Below are positions 35,640 to 44,780 of a DNA stretch of 64,000 nucleotides, piece by piece. Each line of letters opens with the position of its first letter. Within the stretch, counting starts at the first letter, position 1. A model generated the notes under the pieces. It saw only the letters and a list, made by a program, of their open reading frames with translations. It was not told where the DNA came from and did no database searches. Origin of the DNA: Planctomycetota bacterium (lineage in GTDB: Bacteria; Planctomycetota; Phycisphaerae; Sedimentisphaerales; Anaerobacaceae); contig VRUG01000006.1 in the NCBI GenBank assembly GCA_019456255.1, positions 1 to 64,000 of the forward strand. The letters run 5' to 3'. Made by a program: the position numbers and the translations under genes.

Positions 35640-36767
35640 ATGAGTGCAATTGATCTGAACAATATTAACCGAGTACTTGTAGTTCGTTTGGATGATATTG
35701 GAGATATGGTTCTTACTACACCATTTATCAGAGAATTACGAAGGAACTTGCCTAATGCATGGATCACACTCATTGTAAGCGAAACTGTTTTCAATATGGT
35801 TGAGCTTTGTCCATATGTGGATGAAATCTTAAAGGTCAATTGTAAAGCAAGATGTCTTACTGATTGCGTAAGAAATTTTATAAATGCAATAAGATTTAGA
35901 AAACATTTTTGTAACTCTGAAAGTTATGATTTAGCAATTGCTCCACGGTGGGATGTCGATTTACATGGTGCTTCTATTTTAGCATATTCCAGTAAAGCGA
36001 CTCATAGAATAGGGTATTCACGAAAGGTCAAAAGATCAAAGAAGTTTTTAAATTGGGGACTTGATTATTGTTTTACAGACTTGTTATATGACAATAAGTT
36101 AAAACATGAAGTTGAACGCAATCTTTCAATAATTAATTTTTTGGGGGGCGAGGTAAAGACAAAAAAACTTGAATTGTGGTTGGGATCAGAAGACATATCA
36201 TTTGCAAAGCAGCAATTGAGTGGTTTTAGAAATAAATTTTGTATAGGCATTGGCATAGGTGCGGGACATAGAAGAAGAATATGGCCAGTTACCAATTTTA
36301 TCGAGTTGGCTTTAAAATGCAAAGATACATATGGCGCAAAATTTGTGCTTGTTGGGGGACCCGAAGACGAAGAAAAAGGAAAACAATTTAGTGCACAATT
36401 AGGTGAGGGAGTAATAGATTTTACAGGTAAAACCACATTACGCCAAACAGTTGCTTTACTAAAATACTGTGATTTGCTTGTAGGCAATGACACAGGTTCA
36501 AAGCATATTGCAGCAGCAATGGAGGTGCCTGTTGTTGAAATTACACCTCACCCATTTTCAGGTGACCCTTCTCGCAATATGTCACCAAAACGCTTTGGGG
36601 CATGGGGAGTAAAACATATAGTCGTCCAACCCAACAAGGCTCTATCACCATGTTCAGAAACGTGCAGGGCACAAGAGAGCCATTGTATCCGAAGCGTAAA
36701 AGTTGAATCGGTGTATAAAGCTATTGGGAAATTATTATCCGATCATGAAAAGGCGATTGCATTATGA
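35640..36767 (+). CDS. Family 9 glycosyltransferase (heptosyltransferase-like)
   Basis: A 375-residue GT-B fold transferase. It begins RVLVVRLDDIGDMVLTTPF, the GT9 N-terminal signature, and has the donor-site segments LVLVGGPEDEEKG and LLVGNDTGSKHIAAAMEVPVVEI. GT9 enzymes move heptose or other sugars from ADP- or UDP-donors. In this operon it is probably one of the repeat-unit transferases. A cysteine-containing stretch near the end (PCSETCRAQESHCIRS) matches the C terminus of many GT9 proteins. It overlaps the next gene by 4 bases (ATGA). Confidence 0.9.
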   Translation: MSAIDLNNINRVLVVRLDDIGDMVLTTPFIRELRRNLPNAWITLIVSETVFNMVELCPYVDEILKVNCKARCLTDCVRNFINAIRFRKHFCNSESYDLAIAPRWDVDLHGASILAYSSKATHRIGYSRKVKRSKKFLNWGLDYCFTDLLYDNKLKHEVERNLSIINFLGGEVKTKKLELWLGSEDISFAKQQLSGFRNKFCIGIGIGAGHRRRIWPVTNFIELALKCKDTYGAKFVLVGGPEDEEKGKQFSAQLGEGVIDFTGKTTLRQTVALLKYCDLLVGNDTGSKHIAAAMEVPVVEITPHPFSGDPSRNMSPKRFGAWGVKHIVVQPNKALSPCSETCRAQESHCIRSVKVESVYKAIGKLLSDHEKAIAL

Positions 36768-37519
36768 GCAAGGCAGGTTGTTTTAACATCTTAGGTGTAT
36801 GTTTTGATCTTATTGGCTATCCGTCAGTTATGCAGCAGATTTTTGATTGGAAAGAACAAGAATTACACAAAATCATCACCATAACTAATCCGCATAGCGT
36901 GATACTGTGTTGTAATGATGAGCAAATGCAAAAGGCGACAAACTCGGCAGCACTTACCTTGCCAGATGGTATTGGGATCATCCTTGCTGCAAAAATCCTT
37001 GGCTATGCTCATCACGGCCGGGTTTCAGGTCCAGACCTGATGTTAAAATGTTGTGAGAAGGGAATCGAAAAGAATTACCGTCACTTTTTTTATGGTGGGG
37101 CACAAGGTATCGCTGAGAAACTTGCAGAAAGACTTTCAGATAAATATCCCGGCTTGCAGATAGCTGGCACTTATTCTCCACCATTTCGTCAGTTGAGTGA
37201 ACAGGAAGATGCAGAAATCGTCGATTTGATAAATTCAGCCAGCCCAGATATTCTTTGGGTTGGTCTGGGCGCTCCCAAGCAGGAAAAATGGATGTCAGGG
37301 CATGTTGGTCGCATTAAAGCCGCTGCCATGATAGGAGTAGGGGCCGCTTTTGATTTTCATTCAGGCAATATAAAACGCGCACCTCAATGGCTGCAAAATT
37401 GTCATCTTGAATGGCTGCACAGATTACTGGCCAATCCTATGCGAATGTGGCAGCGTTATCTTGTTAACGGCCCTATCTTTCTTGCTAAAGTGATTGCGCA
37501 AAAAGTCTTCCATTTCTAA
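36764..37519 (+). CDS. WecG/TagA/CpsF family glycosyltransferase
   Basis: A 251-residue GT26 enzyme. LPDGIGIILAAKILG contains the conserved DG.G; the family signatures GLGAPKQEKWM and IGVGAAFDFHSGN are intact. Members add N-acetylmannosamine(uronic acid) or similar sugars to the undecaprenyl-linked primer, usually as the second step after WecA. It is translationally coupled to the GT9 gene and is the last gene of the operon; a strong terminator lies about 140 bases downstream. Confidence 0.93.
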   Translation: MSKAGCFNILGVCFDLIGYPSVMQQIFDWKEQELHKIITITNPHSVILCCNDEQMQKATNSAALTLPDGIGIILAAKILGYAHHGRVSGPDLMLKCCEKGIEKNYRHFFYGGAQGIAEKLAERLSDKYPGLQIAGTYSPPFRQLSEQEDAEIVDLINSASPDILWVGLGAPKQEKWMSGHVGRIKAAAMIGVGAAFDFHSGNIKRAPQWLQNCHLEWLHRLLANPMRMWQRYLVNGPIFLAKVIAQKVFHF

Positions 37520-37656
37520 GACTGAAATAATTAAAAAAGCTTACGAGTACAAGCCAAGATGGCAGTGGTGCCATCACAGGCTTATTGCTGAATATTTGGT
37601 CGTAAGCAGACATAAGGTTTCCATTCGACATCTGTAATGATTACGTCACTAGTATT

Positions 37657-37688
37657 AAGCCTTGAGGGTAAGCCTCAGGGCTTTTTTT
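37657..37688 (+). terminator. Intrinsic terminator of the exopolysaccharide operon
   Basis: AAGCCTTGAGG (37657-37667), loop GTAAG, CCTCAGGGCTT (37673-37683), with one G-T pair, is followed by T to 37688. The right arm and tail GGGCTTTTTTTATG match those of the repeats at 4186 and 14736, but the rest of the hairpin is different. Confidence 0.88.
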
Positions 37689-37748
37689 ATGGGTTTGAGC
37701 ACGATATGAGTATATGGGGTCATTTTTTTGAAAGGAGAAGATAAAAGT

Positions 37749-37776
37749 TTGATTTTTAAGGTGAGCTTGGTATCCT
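37749..37776 (+). promoter_or_regulatory. Candidate promoter of the lipid-transport operon
   Basis: TTGATT (37749-37754), 16 bases, then TATCCT (37771-37776). About 100 bases before ATG 37878. Confidence 0.3.
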
Positions 37777-37877
37777 ATTGGGAAGGTGTTTTGGCCGAAT
37801 AGCAAAGTTGACATGAATGGAATGATGTCGGTGCAGGATTGCCGCTTTGACAACACAAATGATTTAATGGGTAGATT

Positions 37878-38465
37878 ATGAAAAACCTTTGGTGCGTTCT
37901 TCTGTTTTTGCTGGTGGTGTCTCATGCAGTCGCTGGAGATGACTGGGACCCTAACGAGGCCGAAGAGTTATTGCAGACTAAGTGGGATGTCATAGCATCG
38001 GTTTTGCGGAATAAGGATCTTGACCAAAAGGCAAAAGCGTCGCAAATCGATAAAATCATTGACCCAATCTTCGATTTCGCACTGATGGGTAAACTCGCGT
38101 TGGGCAGAAAACACTGGCCCAAATTGACGTTGGAAGAACGTGAGAAATTTACCCAACTCTTTACCAAAAGGCTTAAGGTCTCGTATACAGAAAAAATAAA
38201 ACTCTATACTGATGAAAAAGCTATTCTCAAGCCGGCAATTCAAAAGAAGAAGGCTGTTCACATCCCAATGGAGTTGATAGGCAAGGAAAAAAAGGTAGTG
38301 ATATTATACAAACTTCACCATAGGGACAAATATTGGAAAATCTATGACGTGGAAATACAGGGAGTTAGCATTCTTTTGACCTATCGGTCGCAGTTTGATG
38401 ACATCCTCAGCCATAGCTCAGTTGGGGATCTACTTTCTCAGCTGGAGGAATCACAAACTCGTTAA
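37878..38465 (+). CDS. MlaC/HpnM-like periplasmic lipid carrier
   Basis: A 195-residue exported protein. A short signal peptide ends SHAVAG, and the mature part matches the MlaC/Ttg2D (toluene tolerance) fold in pattern: IDPIFDFALMGKLALGRKHWPKLTLEEREKF is diagnostic of the family. MlaC carries phospholipids between inner and outer membranes; HpnM, a relative, is found with the RND protein HpnN. The RND transporter gene follows 29 bases downstream, which favours the HpnM-like role. The start ATG follows GGGTAGA. Confidence 0.88.
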   Translation: MKNLWCVLLFLLVVSHAVAGDDWDPNEAEELLQTKWDVIASVLRNKDLDQKAKASQIDKIIDPIFDFALMGKLALGRKHWPKLTLEEREKFTQLFTKRLKVSYTEKIKLYTDEKAILKPAIQKKKAVHIPMELIGKEKKVVILYKLHHRDKYWKIYDVEIQGVSILLTYRSQFDDILSHSSVGDLLSQLEESQTR

Positions 38466-38494
38466 TTCGCAATTTATTGAACTGGACCAATATT

Positions 38495-40999
38495 ATGGCG
38501 GAAGGCTACTCATTGACCCAATCTTTTTTTAGCCGGGTAGTTCTGAAACATCCATGGATAGTTATCCTTTGCATTCTGGCAGTGGTTAGTTTTCTTTCTT
38601 TCAAGGCAAGAGACTTCAGGCTTGACGCTTCTGCTGAAACGCTGGTTTTGGAGAATGACCAGGACCTAAAATACTCGCGTATGATTAGTTCACGTTATGG
38701 TCAGCGTGATTTTCTTGTCATAACATACACTCCCAAAGATGACCTGTTTTCTGAAAAAAATCTGGCTATCTTAAGTCAACTGCAAGAGGAGCTGGTTTCT
38801 TTAGAATCTGTCTCATCGACGCTTTGCATTTTGGATGTTCCTTTGTTGGAAAGTCCTCCGGTCTCACTAAAGGAGCTTACGGCAGAGCTTCCTACTCTGC
38901 GTTCTCCGGGAGTTGATATGGATTTGGCCAGAATTGAACTGCGTCAGAGCCCCCTCTATCAAAATCTGCTGCTTAGCCCGAATTCTCAGACTACGACTCT
39001 TTTTATTAATTTTCCAAACAATGTGGTCTATCACGATTTGATAGAGAATCGCGACTGGTTGCGCCAGAAGAAAGCGTCCGGTTCGCTGAGCCGGCAAGAG
39101 AATGACGAACTGAAGCGTCTGGTCAAGGACTTGCGGCAACACAGATACGAAAAGAGATTACAGCGACATCAGGATATTTTTGCGATAAAGTCCGTCATTG
39201 AAAAATATCGCAGTGACGCGGAGATATTTCTCGGCGGCACGAGTATGGTCGCTGACAATATGATCAGCTATATCAAGAATGACTTGAAGGTGTTTGGCTC
39301 CGGTGCACTATTCTTTTTGGTAGTTATGCTTGGCATGATTTTTCGCAGAAAGCGTTGGATATTTCTGTCTATACTGTGCTGCATAGTTTCGATTGTCTGC
39401 ATGATTGGTTTATTGGGGTGGTTTGGTTGGGAAGTAACAGTTATCTCTTCGAATTTCATTTCTTTACAGCTGATATTGACTCTGGCTATTGTAATTCACC
39501 TGATAGTACGGTACAAGGAGATGCTATTTCAAAATCCTCAAGTTTCTAATCATCAGTTAATTCTTGATACCCTGCGGCTTAAAATAAAACCCTGTGTTTA
39601 TGCAGCTCTGACGACAATCGCCGGCTTTAGCTCTTTAGTGTTTTCTAATATTTTACCTGTTCGCACGTTTGGGTGGATGATGATAGCGGGTTTAATAGTA
39701 TCGATGATAGTGACCTTTCTGCTTTTTCCTGTTGTTCTGATATTGATACCCAAAGAAACCCCAGTTGTTAGAGGGAGGCGGCGTTTACACTTAACAGAAT
39801 TTCTGGCAAGATTTACGCAAAATCACGGCATAGTGATTATGTGTGTCAGCGGCGTGGTTCTTATCGCCAGCATTATTGGTATCTTGAAGTTAGAGGTTGA
39901 AAACTCCTTTATTGATTACTTCAAAAAGAGTACGGAAATTCACCGTGGTATGAAAGTGATAGACCAATATCTTGGTGGTACAACTCCATTTGATGTAATC
40001 GTTGATTTTGATATTCATGGAGGATTGTCGGCTGATACATCGCCAGCCGCCGAAGCAACTGACGAGATATTCGATGAATTTGATGAATTCGACGAGGAGA
40101 TGACTGCAGATAAATACTGGTTTACTTCAGAAAAGATGAAACTCGTCAAAGCTGCGGATAGATATATTGACAGTCTGCCTGAAACTGGCAAAGTATTGTC
40201 ATTAGCAACTATGTTGAGTGTCGCAGAAAAGTTGAAAGGTGATAAGCCTTTGGAGAGTTTTGAATTAGCTCTGCTGTATAGTGAAATTCCGGAGAAATTC
40301 AAGGCTTTGCTGATTGATCCGTATGTCTCGGTAGAACATAATCAGGTCCGGTTTTGGGTCCGAGTCCGAGATTCTGAGAAGAGTCTACGTCGCAATGAAT
40401 TACTTAAAAAGATACGGACAGAGCTGCCTATTGTAATGGGAGTTGATAAGGAACAAATTCATCTTGCCGGTTTGCTGGTTCTGTATAACAACATGCTGCA
40501 AAGTTTGTTTAGTTCCCAGATATTAACCTTAGGCGTTACAGTGCTGGTGCTAACGGCGATGTTTTTAGTGCTGTTTAGGTCCTTAAAAATAGCTCTAATA
40601 GCCTTGCTTCCCAACTTGCTTCCTATCGCGGTTGTACTTGGGGTAATGGGCTGGCTCAATATTCCGCTCGATATGATGACAATGACCATCGCGGCAATCG
40701 GTATAGGAATTGCTGTCGATGACACGATTCACTATATCCACAGATTCAAATATGAATTTCAAAAGGACCGTAAATATATACCTGCGATGCATCGATGTCA
40801 CGGAAGCATTGGTCACGCAATGTATTATACATCGGCGACTATTATCATTGGTTTTGCCATTCTGGCGTTGTCGAATTTTGTTCCCAGCATTTATTTTGGT
40901 TTGCTGACGGGCTTAGCGATGTTTATCGCTTTTCTTGTCGCTCTTACTCTTTTGCCTCAGATGCTGATTCTCATTAAACCTTTCGGCAAGGAGTCTTGA
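38495..40999 (+). CDS. RND/MMPL-type lipid transporter (HpnN-like)
   Basis: An 834-residue inner-membrane protein with two repeats, each of one helix, a large periplasmic domain and about five helices. The helical blocks are around residues 15-35 with 260-400, and 440-460 with 650-830. Sequences such as AIGIGIAVDDTIHYIHRFKYE in helix 4 of the second half carry the paired acidic residues used for proton coupling. The size and the MlaC-like neighbour match HpnN, which moves hopanoids to the outer membrane; no hopanoid synthesis genes are in view, so the lipid is open. An acidic insertion, EIFDEFDEFDEEM, sits in the second periplasmic domain. ATG 38495 was chosen; TTG 38477 is possible. Its stop overlaps the region where the next gene may start. 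Confidence 0.85.
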   Translation: MAEGYSLTQSFFSRVVLKHPWIVILCILAVVSFLSFKARDFRLDASAETLVLENDQDLKYSRMISSRYGQRDFLVITYTPKDDLFSEKNLAILSQLQEELVSLESVSSTLCILDVPLLESPPVSLKELTAELPTLRSPGVDMDLARIELRQSPLYQNLLLSPNSQTTTLFINFPNNVVYHDLIENRDWLRQKKASGSLSRQENDELKRLVKDLRQHRYEKRLQRHQDIFAIKSVIEKYRSDAEIFLGGTSMVADNMISYIKNDLKVFGSGALFFLVVMLGMIFRRKRWIFLSILCCIVSIVCMIGLLGWFGWEVTVISSNFISLQLILTLAIVIHLIVRYKEMLFQNPQVSNHQLILDTLRLKIKPCVYAALTTIAGFSSLVFSNILPVRTFGWMMIAGLIVSMIVTFLLFPVVLILIPKETPVVRGRRRLHLTEFLARFTQNHGIVIMCVSGVVLIASIIGILKLEVENSFIDYFKKSTEIHRGMKVIDQYLGGTTPFDVIVDFDIHGGLSADTSPAAEATDEIFDEFDEFDEEMTADKYWFTSEKMKLVKAADRYIDSLPETGKVLSLATMLSVAEKLKGDKPLESFELALLYSEIPEKFKALLIDPYVSVEHNQVRFWVRVRDSEKSLRRNELLKKIRTELPIVMGVDKEQIHLAGLLVLYNNMLQSLFSSQILTLGVTVLVLTAMFLVLFRSLKIALIALLPNLLPIAVVLGVMGWLNIPLDMMTMTIAAIGIGIAVDDTIHYIHRFKYEFQKDRKYIPAMHRCHGSIGHAMYYTSATIIIGFAILALSNFVPSIYFGLLTGLAMFIAFLVALTLLPQMLILIKPFGKES

Positions 41000-41022
41000 A
41001 AGTTGGAAAGGATTATGTTCGG

Positions 41023-41826
41023 ATGATATTAAGAGAATTAAAAACAATTGCAAAATCGAATCACATGAAACTATTTGTTTTGTCTATGATGTTTTTGGTT
41101 ATCGCGGGTTCTGGCTGCGGAGTTTCGCAGAAGAGCCCATCTAACCATGTTATGCAGGCTTCGGAGAATGGCGTCGATGAAGATTTTGACTTATTTGAAG
41201 AAGAGCTTGCTGAGCAGGCCGTTGAGATAGCCGACCCGCTGGAAGGATTGAATCGCTTAATGTTCAATATTAATGATGTACTCTACTTCTGGGTTCTAAA
41301 ACCCTGCGCCGAGGTTTATAAAGCGATTCTGCCAAAGGCGTCCAGAATCAGCGTGCATAATTTTTTCCACAATCTCACCACGCCTGTCCGTTATGTCAAT
41401 TGCCTGCTGCAGGGAAAAGGTAAATCTGCCGGCACGGAACTGGACCGGTTTTTAATCAACAGTACGGTAGGTATTCTGGGGTTTGGTGACCCTGCTTTGG
41501 ACAAATGGAAAATAGAACCGGTTGAGGAGGACCTCGGCCAGACTTTGGCTGTGTGCGGGTATGGTGACGGCTTCTATTTGGTTTTGCCGTTATTCGGGCC
41601 GTCAACATTGCGTGATTCAATTGGTATGATAGGTGATTTATTTCTCAATCCGGTTAGCTATGTTGAGCCAGTAGAAGCCTCGGTTGGTGTGGCCTCTGTA
41701 AAGATTACGAACAAGTACTCATTTCATATCGGAGAGTACGAATTATTAAAGCAAGAGGCTCTGGATCCTTACGTGGCGATGAGAGAGATCTATATTCAAT
41801 ACCGAAGAAAACAAATCCAGGAATAG
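41023..41826 (+). CDS. MlaA-like outer-membrane lipid-asymmetry lipoprotein
   Basis: A 267-residue lipoprotein (lipobox AGSGC) of the MlaA/VacJ family. Family hallmarks are DPLEGLNRLMFNINDVLY, the helix with NFFHNLTTPVRYVNCLLQGK, and GFYLVLPLFGPSTLRDSIG. MlaA forms a ring in the outer membrane that removes or delivers phospholipids together with MlaC. Between lipobox and domain is an acidic linker, DEDFDLFEEELAEQ, similar in character to the acidic insert of the RND protein. ATG 41023 is preceded by GGAAAGGA; ATG 41065 would give a shorter signal peptide and is equally plausible. It is the last of three consecutive lipid-transport genes. Confidence 0.87.
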   Translation: MILRELKTIAKSNHMKLFVLSMMFLVIAGSGCGVSQKSPSNHVMQASENGVDEDFDLFEEELAEQAVEIADPLEGLNRLMFNINDVLYFWVLKPCAEVYKAILPKASRISVHNFFHNLTTPVRYVNCLLQGKGKSAGTELDRFLINSTVGILGFGDPALDKWKIEPVEEDLGQTLAVCGYGDGFYLVLPLFGPSTLRDSIGMIGDLFLNPVSYVEPVEASVGVASVKITNKYSFHIGEYELLKQEALDPYVAMREIYIQYRRKQIQE

Positions 41827-41946
41827 TTCGCTAATAACGCACCATGCGATTAATGCTCAATTTCGTTTTAGACTTATCCGTCGCAGTTATTTATAATATA
41901 CCAAGTCTATGGAATTGGATTTCATTTAAACTAAGAGAAAAAGCTT

Positions 41947-43032
41947 GTGAAGAAGTCATTTTTTATATTAGTCCTGATGCTGGCGGCAGTAATCTTATGC
42001 ACAGCAATTATTATCTTCAGGCCGGCAAAGCCGTTAGATAATAGTTCCCTTCCCTTTGAGGGGACAGCTCAGCAGCAGGCAGCAGGTTTTTTACAAGAGC
42101 AACTATCAGAAACGATAGAGCAATTATTGAAAGATTTTCCCGGCGATGAAGAGATAACTCAATTAGCAGCGAGGTTTCACAACCAACTCAATAGGCCTTA
42201 TAAGGCAATGGCTCTTTTAGAACAGGGCCTGAAATATCATCCCAAAAGTTTCAATCTCTGCAATATGATGGGCGATACAGCTTTCAAGAAAGGTGAGTAT
42301 GACAAGGCTGTTACATACTGGACGAGAGCCTTGAAGATTACACCTCGCGAAATTAAACTGCATGAGAAAATTGCTGATGCACTTATTTTATCAGGCGAGT
42401 ATAATGAGGCTGCGACAAGGCTTGAAGTGAAGATAAAACTTTTGTCTCCATCTGGGCGCAGTTATTATTTACTTGGTCAGGCATATTTTCAGCTTAAGGA
42501 ATATGAAAAGGCGAAACAAAGTTATCAAAAGGCCAAGGAGTTTAACCCTGAAAATATTAAGATAGATCTTGGCCTTGGCAGGGTGTATGTGAGATTGAAA
42601 AAGCCTGAGAAGGCAAAGTACTTTATGGATTTATACAGGGCTCACAAAGATGATGAAATCCATCAAGCGCAGACAGGTAAAGCTACCATATTTTTTGACA
42701 CATCTTTAGTTGATTTGAATGCTTCGTCTCAAACATTGTCTAAGTTATGCGTTGAAGCATACAGGCGTTATGAATCTGAGAAAAAGCCGAATGCTGCATC
42801 GCAGATTCTCAGAAAGTGTGAAGATATATTTCAAAAAACGATAGAGATTGTTCCGAAGAATTCAAACCTTTGTCACGACCTTGCTTTTTTATATATAGCG
42901 ATAGGAAGCAAAGCGGATGGCGACAACGTGGCTAAGGCTGTTGCAGCACTACAGCGAGCGATTGAATTGAATCCGGAAAGTTCGTATTACAAAGAGCTTT
43001 TGGATGGGCTAAAAAACAAGGAGAAGAAATAG
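41947..43032 (+). CDS. TPR-repeat membrane-anchored or exported protein
   Basis: A 361-residue protein. A single hydrophobic segment near the N terminus (about residues 5-25) acts as anchor or uncleaved signal. TPR repeats run from about residue 60 to 225 (for example YKAMALLEQGLKYHP, YDKAVTYWTRALKITP, YEKAKQSYQKAKEFNP) and again near 280-350. TPR domains bind proteins. Start GTG 41947 has only a weak purine-rich site. Its stop overlaps the GTG of the CRTAC1 gene by one base, so the two proteins are probably made together and may interact. Confidence 0.8.
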   Translation: MKKSFFILVLMLAAVILCTAIIIFRPAKPLDNSSLPFEGTAQQQAAGFLQEQLSETIEQLLKDFPGDEEITQLAARFHNQLNRPYKAMALLEQGLKYHPKSFNLCNMMGDTAFKKGEYDKAVTYWTRALKITPREIKLHEKIADALILSGEYNEAATRLEVKIKLLSPSGRSYYLLGQAYFQLKEYEKAKQSYQKAKEFNPENIKIDLGLGRVYVRLKKPEKAKYFMDLYRAHKDDEIHQAQTGKATIFFDTSLVDLNASSQTLSKLCVEAYRRYESEKKPNAASQILRKCEDIFQKTIEIVPKNSNLCHDLAFLYIAIGSKADGDNVAKAVAALQRAIELNPESSYYKELLDGLKNKEKK

Positions 43033-44705
43033 TGATTTCACGCATCTTCTTTAAGAATTCTATTCTCAGGGTCATTGCTATAGTTATTTTTTTGTGCGGC
43101 ACCGCGGTTGCGGCAGAGTCTGTTGACAGTTCTATGACATTTCGTGATGTAACTGATGAAACCGGTATAACTTTCAGGCATTTCGACGGCAGCAGCGGGA
43201 ATTACTATTTGATAGAGTCGGTTGCTTCGGGCCTGGCGCTTTTTGACTATGATAATGACGGCGACACTGATATTTATTTTTTAAACGGAGCGGCGATGAA
43301 AGGGACCAAATACAAGGTCCCCCCAAGAAATGCATTATATCGTAATGACGGCAATTTCAAATTCACTGACGTTACGAAACAAAGCGGTCTTGGCGATACA
43401 GGGTTTGGTCTCGGGGTAACAGTTGGTGACATAGACAATGACGGCGACCTGGACTTATATTTAAATAATTACGGTCCGAATGTTTTGTTCAGCAATAACG
43501 GCGATGGAACATTTACCGACATTACCAAAAAAGCAGGTGTCGGCAATGGCGATTATGTCGGGGCAGGGGCGTGTTTTCTTGATATGGACAAAGACGGCGA
43601 CCTTGACCTGTACGTTTCAAGATACGTAATTTTTTCTTATGAAAAACACATTCAGGGAAATATCGGCGGATTTCCTACGTATACATTTCCCACTATTTAT
43701 CCTTTTTCGTCTGATTCATTGTATAGAAACAACGGCGATGGGACCTTTACCGATGTAAGTAAGGCCAGCGGTATAGCAAAGCAGCAAAATAGCGGTATGG
43801 GGGTAATATGTGCCGACTATGACAACGACGGCGACACGGATATTTTTGTAGCTAACGACCTTATGGAGGATTATCTTTTACGAAATGACGGTAAGGGGAA
43901 TTTCGAGCAGGTGGGTCTGATGTCGGGTATCGCGTATGATTTGCGTGGTAAAGGCCTGGCAAGTATGGGTGTTGACTGCGCCGATTATGATAATGACGGG
44001 CTGCTGGATTTCTACGTGACTTCTTACTCTGACGAATCTGCTATTTTGCATAGAAATATCGGTGACGGTTTGTTTGAGGATGCTACCTTTGCCGCTGGTG
44101 CCGGGAGTGGAACTTATAATAGTGTGACATGGGGTACAGGTTTTGTGGATTTTGATAATGACGGCGACCGTGACATTTTTGTGGCGACTGGTGATATCCG
44201 TCCTTCGTTTGACCGGACATACGCTGCTCGTAACGAAGTTCTTATGAATACCGGTGACGGGAAATTTGTTAACATAACAGAGCGCTGCGGCGACGGTTTG
44301 AAAGTTAAGCGCAGCAGCCGCGGGGCGAATTTTGCCGACCTTGACAATGATGGTGACATCGATGTAGTCATTCTTAATTCCAGAGAAAGGCCGACTATCT
44401 TAAGAAATGATTCTGTGAATAATAATCATTGGATTCAAATCCGTTTGAAAGGAGTCAAGACTAACCGAAACGCAGTTGGGGCGAGAGTGAAAGTTGTCTG
44501 CGGTGACCTTGTTCAGATAGATGAGGTTCATAGCGGCAGAAGCTATCAGGGACATCACGGTTTTACTCTTCATTTCGGGTTGGGCGGTCACAAGAAAGTG
44601 GATAGGATAGAAGTAAGCTGGATAGGAGGCGGGGTTGATACCGTTACCGACATTGAGCCTGATAAGTCTATAACGATAGTTGAAGGTGTGGGCATTGAAA
44701 AATAA
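43032..44705 (+). CDS. CRTAC1-type FG-GAP/ASPIC (UnbV) exported protein
   Basis: A 557-residue exported protein. A signal peptide (ending AVAAESVDS) is followed by FG-GAP/VCBS beta-propeller repeats with calcium loops of the form DxDxDGDxD (DYDNDGDTD, DIDNDGDLD, DMDKDGDLD, DFDNDGDRD, DLDNDGDID). The C-terminal ASPIC/UnbV domain has NRNAVGARVKV, HSGRSYQGHHGF and HFGLGG. Such proteins are abundant in planctomycetes and are thought to be extracellular adhesion or matrix proteins; no enzyme activity is established. GTG 43032 overlaps the TPR gene stop. There is no sorting domain at the C terminus. Confidence 0.9.
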   Translation: MISRIFFKNSILRVIAIVIFLCGTAVAAESVDSSMTFRDVTDETGITFRHFDGSSGNYYLIESVASGLALFDYDNDGDTDIYFLNGAAMKGTKYKVPPRNALYRNDGNFKFTDVTKQSGLGDTGFGLGVTVGDIDNDGDLDLYLNNYGPNVLFSNNGDGTFTDITKKAGVGNGDYVGAGACFLDMDKDGDLDLYVSRYVIFSYEKHIQGNIGGFPTYTFPTIYPFSSDSLYRNNGDGTFTDVSKASGIAKQQNSGMGVICADYDNDGDTDIFVANDLMEDYLLRNDGKGNFEQVGLMSGIAYDLRGKGLASMGVDCADYDNDGLLDFYVTSYSDESAILHRNIGDGLFEDATFAAGAGSGTYNSVTWGTGFVDFDNDGDRDIFVATGDIRPSFDRTYAARNEVLMNTGDGKFVNITERCGDGLKVKRSSRGANFADLDNDGDIDVVILNSRERPTILRNDSVNNNHWIQIRLKGVKTNRNAVGARVKVVCGDLVQIDEVHSGRSYQGHHGFTLHFGLGGHKKVDRIEVSWIGGGVDTVTDIEPDKSITIVEGVGIEK

Positions 44706-44780
44706 CAAACGCCGCTCATCTTGACAGCAGGGACAAAATAAGCTACAGTCCGACTCAGGATATGTAATTAGGAGCGGCAA

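Larger units (their letters stand above)
37520..37877. other. Boundary between exopolysaccharide operon and lipid-transport operon
   Basis: It contains the intrinsic terminator at 37657-37688 and a candidate promoter at 37749-37776. No gene is seen. Confidence 0.6.

Noticed and set aside
38400-38440. tRNA-like AGCTCAGTTGGGGATC sequence.
   Set aside because: It lies inside the coding sequence of the MlaC-like gene and no acceptor stem or T arm can be built.
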